13,017 bases of DNA. Source: an uncultured Microbacterium sp. GTDB lineage: Bacteria; Actinomycetota; Actinomycetes; Actinomycetales; Microbacteriaceae. The stretch's first letter is position 1. Every line of letters starts with the position of its first letter. This document shows, one piece after another, positions 6,328 through 11,893 of the stretch. The position numbers and the translations under genes are program-made. The stretch is from positions 1-13,017 of the forward strand of contig CALANM010000227.1 in assembly GCA_937926065.1 (NCBI GenBank), written 5' to 3'. The notes beneath the pieces were generated by a model. That model saw only the letters and a program-made list of their open reading frames with translations. It searched no databases and was not told where the DNA came from.

Positions 6328-7698
6328 CTACGCCGCGACCGTGAAGTCGGCGCCCAGGGCGGCGAGCTTGTCGAACAGCTTCTCGTATCCGCGACGGATG
6401 ATGTCGACGTTGCGGATGGTCGACTCGCCCTCAGCCGCAAGCGCCGCGATCACGTAGCTGTACCCGCCTCGGAGGTCGGGGACCACGACGTCAGCCCCGT
6501 GGAGCGGCGTCGGGCCCGTGATGACCGCGGCCTGCTCGAGGGCACGGCGCGGCACGCGGCGATCGGGCGAAGCGATCCCCTCGGGGTGCACCACGATGTC
6601 CGCGCCCATGAGATTGAGCGCGCGCGTGAACCCGAGGCGGTTCTCGTACACGGTCTCGTGCACCGTCGACACGCCATCGGCCTGCGTGAGCGCCACAATC
6701 AGCGGCTGCTGCCAGTCGGTCATGAAGCCGGGGTGCACATCCGTCTCGACGACGACGGGCTTGAGGGGGCCGCCGCGACGGAAGCGGATGCCGTCTTCCG
6801 CGATGTCGAAGTCGCCGCCGACCTTCCGGAACACGTTGAGGAACGTCAGCATCTCCTGCTGCTTGGCGCCGGCGACGAAGATGTCGCCATCGGTCGCCAG
6901 CGCGGCGCACGCCCATGACGCGGCCTCGTTGCGGTCGAAGATGCAGCGGTGGTCGTAGCCGCGGAGCGACTCGACGCCTTCGATGAAGATGACCCGGTTC
7001 GGCTCGTAAGAGATGATCGCGCCCATCTTCTGGAGCACTGCGATGAGATCCATGATCTCGGGCTCGATCGCGGCATTGCGCAGCTCTGTCACGCCCTTGG
7101 CGCGGACGGCGGTGAGGAGCACCTGCTCCGTCGCACCGACGCTCGGATAAGGAAGCTCGATGTCGGCGCCGTGAAGGCCCTCAGGCGCTGACAGCCGAAT
7201 GCCGCTCGGCAGCTTCTCGACGATCGCGCCGAACTTGCGAAGCGCGTCGAGGTGGAAGTCGATCGGACGGTCGCCGATGCGGCATCCGCCAAGATCGGGG
7301 ATGAACGCCTGACCCAGCAGATGCAGCAGCGGACCGCAGAAGAGGATCGGGATGCGCGACGCGCCGGCATGCGCATCGATCTCCTCCATGTGCGCCGAGA
7401 CCGCGCCGCTCGGGTCAAGCCGCAGCACGCCCTCGCCGTCGTCGGCGACGGTGACGCCGTGCACCTCCAGGAGCGATCGCACGACGCGCACGTCGCTGAT
7501 CTCGGGAACGTCGCGAAGCACGCTCTCGGACTCGCCGAGGAGGGCAGCGACCATCGCCTTGGTGGCGAGGTTCTTCGCGCCCTTGACCTCTACCCGTCCG
7601 CGCAGCGGTCGGCCGCCCCGGATCGTCAGCACCTGGCCGTATTCGTCGTCGCCGCCTTTGTCGGGCTGCGACGCCGACGCGCTCAGGAGTGTGTTCAT
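6328..7698 (-). CDS. murA: UDP-N-acetylglucosamine 1-carboxyvinyltransferase MurA
   Basis: MurA transfers enolpyruvate from PEP to UDP-GlcNAc, the first committed step of peptidoglycan synthesis. The 456-residue protein has a 22-residue polar N-terminal extension before the EPSP-synthase-like core. It carries VKGAKNLATKAMVAALL (38-54, Lys-Asn pair), GGCRIGDRPIDFHL (137-150) with the catalytic loop Cys at 139, MTDWQQP, ETVYENRLGF and the C-terminal GYEKLFDKLAALGADF. The Cys predicts the fosfomycin-sensitive form; mycobacterial MurA has Asp there. The ATG at 7698 has GAGG eight bases upstream; codons further upstream overlap leuD and are not conserved. A 97-base gap separates it from leuD and contains no obvious promoter. 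Confidence 0.95.
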   Translation of the reverse strand: MNTLLSASASQPDKGGDDEYGQVLTIRGGRPLRGRVEVKGAKNLATKAMVAALLGESESVLRDVPEISDVRVVRSLLEVHGVTVADDGEGVLRLDPSGAVSAHMEEIDAHAGASRIPILFCGPLLHLLGQAFIPDLGGCRIGDRPIDFHLDALRKFGAIVEKLPSGIRLSAPEGLHGADIELPYPSVGATEQVLLTAVRAKGVTELRNAAIEPEIMDLIAVLQKMGAIISYEPNRVIFIEGVESLRGYDHRCIFDRNEAASWACAALATDGDIFVAGAKQQEMLTFLNVFRKVGGDFDIAEDGIRFRRGGPLKPVVVETDVHPGFMTDWQQPLIVALTQADGVSTVHETVYENRLGFTRALNLMGADIVVHPEGIASPDRRVPRRALEQAAVITGPTPLHGADVVVPDLRGGYSYVIAALAAEGESTIRNVDIIRRGYEKLFDKLAALGADFTVAA

Positions 7699-7795
7699 CC
7701 GGTTGACCTCACTTGTGTCTCGAGGGATCGGCCGCGGCATCCCGTCGTGGGGGAACCGCCGCGTGTCACGGAGCTGCGTGTCGCGGGCCCTGATG

Positions 7796-8392
7796 TCATC
7801 TGACAGGAAGCGTCCGCGGGCGCCACGCCTCGCGGCGCGCCTCGAACTGCGCGATCTTGTCTTCATTGCGCAGCGTGAGCCCGATGTCGTCGAGCCCTTC
7901 AAGGAGCCGCCACCTAGTGTAATCGTCGATGTCGAACGTGACCTGGACGTCGCCCACGCGCGCCGTGCGGGCCCCGAGGTCGACCGTCATCTCGATGCCC
8001 GGCTGTGCCTCCAGCGCCGCCCAGATGGTCTCGATCTCGGATTCGGCGACGACGCCGGTGACGAGTCCCTGCTTGCCCGCGTTTCCGCGGAAGATGTCGG
8101 CGAACTTCGGGCTGAGCACCACCTTGAAGCCGTAGTCGCGCAGCGCCCACACGGCGTGCTCACGGCTCGAGCCGGTTCCGAAGTCGGGGCCCGCGACGAG
8201 GATGCTGGCACCGCTGTATGCGGGCTGGTTGAGCACGAACTGGGGGTCCTGCCGCCAGTTGGCGAACAGCGCATCCTCGAAGCCCGTCTTCGTGACGCGC
8301 TTGAGGTACACGGCGGGGATGATCTGGTCGGTGTCGACCGCTGAGCGCTTCAGCGGCGCGGCGACGCCGGTGTGGGAGGAGAACTTCTCCAT
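7796..8392 (-). CDS. leuD: 3-isopropylmalate dehydratase small subunit LeuD
   Basis: LeuD is the swivel-domain subunit that pairs with LeuC to isomerise 2-isopropylmalate to 3-isopropylmalate in leucine synthesis. The 198 residues match the family length. Visible signatures are FSSHTGVAAPLKRSAVDTDQ, IIPAVYLKRV, GPDFGTGSSREHAVWAL (68-84), FADIFRGNAGKQGL and the C-terminal DIGLTLRNEDKIAQFE. Its ATG shares one base with the leuC stop (TGATG), so translation is coupled and subunits are made in equal amounts. It should be controlled with leuC by the leader at 9841-9977. Confidence 0.96.
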   Translation of the reverse strand: MEKFSSHTGVAAPLKRSAVDTDQIIPAVYLKRVTKTGFEDALFANWRQDPQFVLNQPAYSGASILVAGPDFGTGSSREHAVWALRDYGFKVVLSPKFADIFRGNAGKQGLVTGVVAESEIETIWAALEAQPGIEMTVDLGARTARVGDVQVTFDIDDYTRWRLLEGLDDIGLTLRNEDKIAQFEARREAWRPRTLPVR

Positions 8393-9840
8393 CAGAGGGC
8401 CTCTACCTTCTCGAACGCAGGCAGATCGCTGGGACTGGCCAGCCGACCGAGGACGGCGGTGGCGGCGGCCACGAGCGGGGAGACGAGGTGGGTGCGACCG
8501 CCCTTGCCCTGGCGGCCCTCGAAGTTGCGGTTGCTCGTCGAGGCGCACCGCTCCCCCGGCGCCAGCTGGTCGGGGTTCATGCCCAGGCACATCGAGCAGC
8601 CGGCGAAGCGCCACTCGGCGCCGAACTCCGTGAAGATCCTGTCGAGTCCCTCCGCCTCGGCCTCGAGACGCACTCGTGCCGATCCCGGCACGACCATGAC
8701 GCGGACGCCGTCGGCCTTCTTGCGGCCCCTGACGATCGATGCGAACTGGCGCAGGTCCTCGATGCGGCTGTTGGTGCACGAGCCCATGAACACCGCGTCG
8801 ACCGCGACGTCCTTCATCGGAGTGCCCGGCTGCAGAGCCATGTACTCGAGCGCCCGCTCAGCTGCGGCGCGCTCGTTCGGGTCGTCATAGGAAGCCGGGT
8901 CGGGCACGACATCGTTGAGGGACACGCCCTGGCCGGGGTTCGTGCCCCACGTCACGAACGGCTCCAGCTCGTTCGCGTCGAGGAAGACCTCGGCGTCGTA
9001 GACGGCGCCCTCGTCGGACGGAAGCGTGCGCCAGTACGCGACGGCATCCTCCCAGTCCTGGCCCGTCGGCGCGTGCGGGCGACCCTTGACGTATTCGAAC
9101 GTGGTCTCGTCGGGCGCGACCATGCCTGCGCGCGCGCCGGCCTCGATCGACATGTTGCAGATCGTCATGCGGCCCTCCATCGAGAGCGAGCGGATCGCGC
9201 TCCCGCGGAACTCCAGGACGTACCCCTGCCCGCCGTTCGCGCCGATCTTCGCGATGACCGCGAGGATGATGTCCTTGGCGCTGACTCCCGGCTTGAGCTC
9301 GCCCTCGACCGTGATCGCCATCGTCTTGAACGGCTTGAGCGGGAGCGTCTGCGTGGCGAGCACATGCTCGACCTCACTGGTGCCGATGCCGAACGCCATA
9401 GCGCCGAACGCGCCGTGCGTGCTCGTGTGCGAGTCGCCGCACACGACGGTGATGCCGGGCATCGTCAGTCCCAGCTGCGGGCCCACGACGTGGACGATCC
9501 CCTGCTCTTTGTCGCCGAGCGAGTGCAGCCGCACGCCGAACTCCTCAGCGTTGCGCCGCAGCGTCTCGATCTGGGTGCGGCTGGTGAGATCGGCGATCGG
9601 CTTGTCGATGTCGATCGTCGGGGTGTTGTGGTCTTCGGTCGCGATCGTCAAGTCGAGGCGACGCACAGGGCGACCCTCCGCACGAAGGCCGTCGAACGCC
9701 TGGGGGCTCGTGACCTCGTGGACGAGGTGCAGGTCGATATAGATGAGGTCGGGCTGACCGTCTTCGCCCTTCACGACGAGGTGGTCTTCCCACACCTTCT
9801 CAGCGAGGGTGCGCGGGCGGTCGGGGATCTGCATGCTCAT
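8392..9840 (-). CDS. leuC: 3-isopropylmalate dehydratase large subunit LeuC
   Basis: The large subunit of isopropylmalate isomerase is an aconitase-family protein that carries the 4Fe-4S cluster. The 482 residues include LAEKVWEDHLV near the N-terminus, EDHNTPT, VVCGDSHTSTHGAFGA, the cluster ligands Cys355 (MGSCTNSR) and Cys415/Cys418 (GCSMCLGMN), and SNRNFEGRQGKGGRTHLVSP. The ATG at 9840 has GGAG ten bases upstream; an in-frame ATG at 9834 is an alternative. The ribosome binding site can be drawn inside a hairpin controlled by the upstream leader peptide region, which suggests leucine-responsive attenuation. The leuD gene follows directly. Confidence 0.96.
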   Translation of the reverse strand: MSMQIPDRPRTLAEKVWEDHLVVKGEDGQPDLIYIDLHLVHEVTSPQAFDGLRAEGRPVRRLDLTIATEDHNTPTIDIDKPIADLTSRTQIETLRRNAEEFGVRLHSLGDKEQGIVHVVGPQLGLTMPGITVVCGDSHTSTHGAFGAMAFGIGTSEVEHVLATQTLPLKPFKTMAITVEGELKPGVSAKDIILAVIAKIGANGGQGYVLEFRGSAIRSLSMEGRMTICNMSIEAGARAGMVAPDETTFEYVKGRPHAPTGQDWEDAVAYWRTLPSDEGAVYDAEVFLDANELEPFVTWGTNPGQGVSLNDVVPDPASYDDPNERAAAERALEYMALQPGTPMKDVAVDAVFMGSCTNSRIEDLRQFASIVRGRKKADGVRVMVVPGSARVRLEAEAEGLDRIFTEFGAEWRFAGCSMCLGMNPDQLAPGERCASTSNRNFEGRQGKGGRTHLVSPLVAAATAVLGRLASPSDLPAFEKVEAL

Positions 9841-9844
9841 GTGT

Positions 9845-9936
9845 CTCGGTCTCCAGGAAACGGCAGTGCCTTCTGAGGATCGAGCCCTCGACAGACTCCG
9901 CGACGAGAGCGGGCTCAGAATGAGTTCTCGCCGCGG
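9845..9936 (-). promoter_or_regulatory. leu attenuator: competing RNA pairings before leuC
   Basis: In the minus-strand RNA, segment 1 (9926-9936, inside the leader peptide codons) pairs with segment 2 (9898-9908) over 11 positions with one G-U. GAGCCC (9911-9916) pairs with GGGCUC (9882-9887), enclosing segment 2; this would be topologically incompatible with 1:2. The 3' part of GGGCUC also belongs to 9873-9884, which pairs at 10 of 12 positions with 9845-9856, covering the leuC GGAG at 9851-9854. In this reading, a ribosome stalled at the Leu codons masks segment 1, lets GAGCCC pair with GGGCUC, and frees the leuC ribosome binding site. No U-run is seen, so control is probably translational. 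The folds were made by eye. Confidence 0.55.
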
Positions 9937-9965
9937 CCGCTAAGGAGAAGGAGAGCGGTCTGCAT
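9915..9965 (-). CDS. Leucine leader peptide (16 aa) upstream of leuCD
   Basis: A short open frame encodes MQTALLLLSGRGENSF. Residues 5-8 are four consecutive leucines coded CTC CTT CTC CTT; CTT is uncommon in DNA this GC-rich. The ATG lies six bases after a TAACCT box, so the leader is probably read from a leaderless mRNA beginning at its own start codon. The stop is 74 bases upstream of the leuC ATG. Position, Leu run and following inverted repeats match the classical amino-acid attenuator design used for branched-chain and leucine genes. Stalling at the Leu codons under leucine shortage would set the fold of the downstream RNA. Confidence 0.75.
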   Translation of the reverse strand: MQTALLLLSGRGENSF

Positions 9966-9971
9966 GCCCTC

Positions 9972-9980
9972 AGGTTAGCA
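9972..9980 (-). promoter_or_regulatory. Extended -10 promoter of the leu leader-leuCD unit
   Basis: The minus strand reads TGC directly followed by TAACCT (9977 to 9972), then six bases and the leader peptide ATG. The TGn element fits an extended -10 promoter and may make up for the lack of a recognisable -35 box. It lies just after the terC stop codon. Confidence 0.62.
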
Positions 9981-9982
9981 CT

Positions 9983-11095
9983 TCACGACTGGGCTTCGTC
10001 CGACGGCGGGGTGACCGTCGGCGGCGTGCCCTGCTCGCGCGCCGCGGCCTCCGCGGCCTCCACGGGCGTGTGCGCCGGGCTGTCCTGCGGGGTCGGCACG
10101 GCGCGCGCCGCGGGCTCCGCCGTGCGTTCCCGCGCCGAGGCGACGAGGCTCGCGATGGTCGCGACGGCCATCGAGGCGACGATGACGCCGAGCGATGTCC
10201 ACGTGGAGATGTCGGGCACCCACTCGATGTGCTGGCCGCCGTTGATGAACGGCACCTCGTTCTCGTGCATCGCGTGGAAGATGAGCTTGACGCCGATGAA
10301 GGCGAGGATGAACGCGATGCCGTAATGCAGGTAGCGCAGCCGATCGAGGAGCCCACCGAGGAGGAAGTAGAGCTGCCGCAGGCCCATGAGGGCGAAGATG
10401 TTCGCGGTGAAGACGATGAACGGGTCCTGGGTGATGCCGAAGATCGCGGGGATCGAGTCGAGCGCGAACAGCAGATCGGTCACGCCGATCGCCGCGAAGA
10501 CGATGATCATCGGCGTGAACATCCGCTTTCCGCGGACCACCGTGCGCACCTTGGCGCCGTCATAGTCCTCGCTGATGTCGATCGTGCGCCGAAGGACCCG
10601 CACGACGAAGTTCTCCTGCTTGACGTCGTCGTCGTGGTCGCCGCCGGGGAAGGCCTGCTTCCACGCGGTCCAGATGAGGAAGGCTCCGAACAGGTAGAAG
10701 ATCGGCAGGAAGTTCTCGATGATCGCCGCGCCCAGCAGGATGAAGATTCCGCGCAGCACCAGCGCGATGATGATGCCCACCATGAGCACCTTCTGCTGGT
10801 AGCGGCGAGGCACCGAGAACTGGCTCATGATCAGCACGAACACGAACAGGTTGTCGATCGAGAGGCTGTACTCGGTGAGCCAGCCGGCGACGAACTGGCC
10901 CGCCGATTCGGCACCGGCGAACCACCACATGAGCCCCGCGAAGACCAGAGCGAGGGCCACGTAGAAGGCGACCCACAGCGACGATTCGCGATTCGAGGGG
11001 ATGTGGGGCCGTTTGACGACGATCAGCAGGTCGGCGATGAGGATGGCCAGGAGAACGGCCATCGAGCCGATCTCGAACCAGACGGGGAGCTGCAT
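9983..11095 (-). CDS. TerC/Alx family integral membrane protein, probable manganese exporter
   Basis: A 370-residue polytopic membrane protein of the TerC family. Hydrophobic segments lie at about 7-27, 40-59, 80-92, 103-125, 128-146, 194-212, 225-250, 257-274 and 300-320. Conserved acidic motifs within the membrane are YSLSIDNLFVFVLI (76-89) and LLFALDSIPAIFGI (208-221), likely metal-binding. A His/Asp-rich loop (GGDHDDD, 151-157) and a Pro/Ala-rich tail (321-370) face the cytoplasm. Relatives such as E. coli Alx are linked to Mn2+ export; the tellurite name is historical. The ATG at 11095 has AAAGG seven bases upstream; sequence before it is 5' UTR. A Mn2+ riboswitch candidate precedes it, which strengthens the manganese assignment. 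Confidence 0.9.
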   Translation of the reverse strand: MQLPVWFEIGSMAVLLAILIADLLIVVKRPHIPSNRESSLWVAFYVALALVFAGLMWWFAGAESAGQFVAGWLTEYSLSIDNLFVFVLIMSQFSVPRRYQQKVLMVGIIIALVLRGIFILLGAAIIENFLPIFYLFGAFLIWTAWKQAFPGGDHDDDVKQENFVVRVLRRTIDISEDYDGAKVRTVVRGKRMFTPMIIVFAAIGVTDLLFALDSIPAIFGITQDPFIVFTANIFALMGLRQLYFLLGGLLDRLRYLHYGIAFILAFIGVKLIFHAMHENEVPFINGGQHIEWVPDISTWTSLGVIVASMAVATIASLVASARERTAEPAARAVPTPQDSPAHTPVEAAEAAAREQGTPPTVTPPSDEAQS

Positions 11096-11101
11096 GCGAG
11101 C

Positions 11102-11130
11102 CTTTCGGAGGGAAGACGAAACCTCGAAAG
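11102..11130 (-). promoter_or_regulatory. Expression platform of terC: hairpin sequestering the ribosome binding site
   Basis: The RNA segment CUUUCGAGG (11130-11122) can pair with CCUCCGAAAG (11111-11102): nine pairs with one bulged C. CGAAAG overlaps the terC ribosome binding site (AAAGG). CUUUCG is also the 3' strand of aptamer helix P1, so P1 and the sequestering hairpin exclude each other. Ligand binding should therefore switch translation on. Confidence 0.6.
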
Positions 11131-11220
11131 TCTCTCCCCCGCTGACGCGGCGCGTGCCCGGAGCCCCGACGGCGAGACTCGTGATGACGAACACGCGAGG
11201 ACGGGATACTCCCTCTCGCT
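11125..11220 (-). promoter_or_regulatory. yybP-ykoY-type manganese riboswitch aptamer
   Basis: The minus-strand RNA just before terC carries three marks of the yybP-ykoY class in the right order. First is GGGAGUA (11213-11207; consensus GGGGAGUA). Second is UCGUCA (about 11190-11185) after a first helical arm. Third is GAGAC next to the closing strand (11134-11130; consensus GAGACC). Helix P1 forms between CGAGAG (11218-11213) and CUUUCG (11130-11125), six pairs with one G-U. Known members bind Mn2+ and commonly control terC/alx, mntP and related genes, as here. Assignment is from remembered consensus, not a covariance search. Confidence 0.75.
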
Positions 11221-11226
11221 GGAACG

Positions 11227-11232
11227 AGGATA
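11227..11232 (-). promoter_or_regulatory. -10 box of terC
   Basis: The minus strand reads TATCCT. A start 6-7 bases downstream would fall near 11220, immediately before the 5' strand of riboswitch helix P1 at 11218, so promoter and aptamer positions agree. No clear -35 box. Confidence 0.55.
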
Positions 11233-11323
11233 CCGGCTCCGCTGCGCGGTCCCGGACGAATCGGCGGCGTTGTGCGTTTGAGACCTCTCATTCGTTGCCG
11301 ACACATATCCAGTGAGAGACGAT

Positions 11324-11893
11324 ATGAGCACCATGAGCGAGACCGCGCCGCGCACAGACGCCGAGCTGGTCGCTGCGGCGGCGAACGGAAGCGAGCATGC
11401 CTTCCGTGTGATCTACCGCGCCTACGTGCGGCCGGTCTACTGGATCGCCCACGGACTGGTCGGCAACGCCGCTGATGCCGAGGAGGTCACCCAGGAGACC
11501 TTCCTGGCGGCGTGGCGGAAGCTGCCCGGCATGGAACTCGCCGGGGAGTCGCTGCTGCCGTGGCTCGTGACGATCTGCCGCTTCCAGAGCGCCAATCGCA
11601 TCCGCCGCCAGCAGCGTGACCGCGCTCATACGTCCGCGGCTGCCGAGGAGACCCTGCCCGCGGCCGTCGATGTGGAGCGCCAGGTCGTGCAGTCACAGCT
11701 CGTCGAACGCGTCCTCCGCGAGGTCGCCGCCCTCAGCCCACTCGATCAGCAGATCTTCCGGCTGTGCGCAGCCGAGGGCTACGCCTACCAGGCGGCCGCC
11801 GAGGAGCTCGGCATCACTCACGGGGCCGTGCGCAATCGGCTCTCCCGCATCCGCACCCGTCTGCGGACGGCCGTAGAACCGGAAGGGGCGTGA
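11324..11893 (+). CDS. RNA polymerase sigma factor, ECF (sigma-70) family
   Basis: A 189-residue group 4 sigma factor. Region 2 spans about AFRVIYRAYVRPVYWIAHGL to DAEEVTQETFLAAWRKL and on to NRIRRQQRDR. A linker (about 102-125) leads to region 4, from LVERVLREVAALSPLDQQIF to the helix-turn-helix AAEELGITHGAVRNRLSRIRTRLR. The lengths and order fit the family. The ATG at 11324 is chosen with GAGAG close upstream; in-frame GTG 11312 and ATG 11333 are alternatives. A weak possible promoter is TTGAGA (11278-11283) with AT-rich CATATC near 11304. Its stop overlaps the start of the DUF4349 gene (GTGA), so the two are coupled, as is usual for an ECF sigma factor and its regulator. The target regulon is not evident. 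Confidence 0.9.
   Translation: MSTMSETAPRTDAELVAAAANGSEHAFRVIYRAYVRPVYWIAHGLVGNAADAEEVTQETFLAAWRKLPGMELAGESLLPWLVTICRFQSANRIRRQQRDRAHTSAAAEETLPAAVDVERQVVQSQLVERVLREVAALSPLDQQIFRLCAAEGYAYQAAAEELGITHGAVRNRLSRIRTRLRTAVEPEGA

Noticed and set aside
4041..6918. Plus-strand frames of more than 500 codons opposite ddl, gpsA, plsC and murA
   Set aside because: Same composition artefact; they run across several real genes and show no recognisable motifs or ribosome binding sites.
7699..7902. N-terminal extension of murA by 68 residues into leuD
   Set aside because: It overlaps the end of leuD in another frame and has no MurA similarity; the ATG at 7698 has a good ribosome binding site.
8488..9876. 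462-codon open frame on the plus strand opposite leuC
   Set aside because: Long antisense frames are expected in very GC-rich DNA because stop codons are rare. The protein is rich in Arg, Ala, Asp and His without any domain pattern, while leuC on the other strand has complete catalytic motifs.
9841..9982. T-box riboswitch before leuC
   Set aside because: No T-box sequence or specifier-loop pattern is visible, while a leader peptide with a Leu run is.
10070..11281. 403-codon plus-strand frame opposite terC and its UTR
   Set aside because: Very rich in Asp, Glu, Arg and His, which is the antisense reading of hydrophobic membrane-protein codons; not a real gene.
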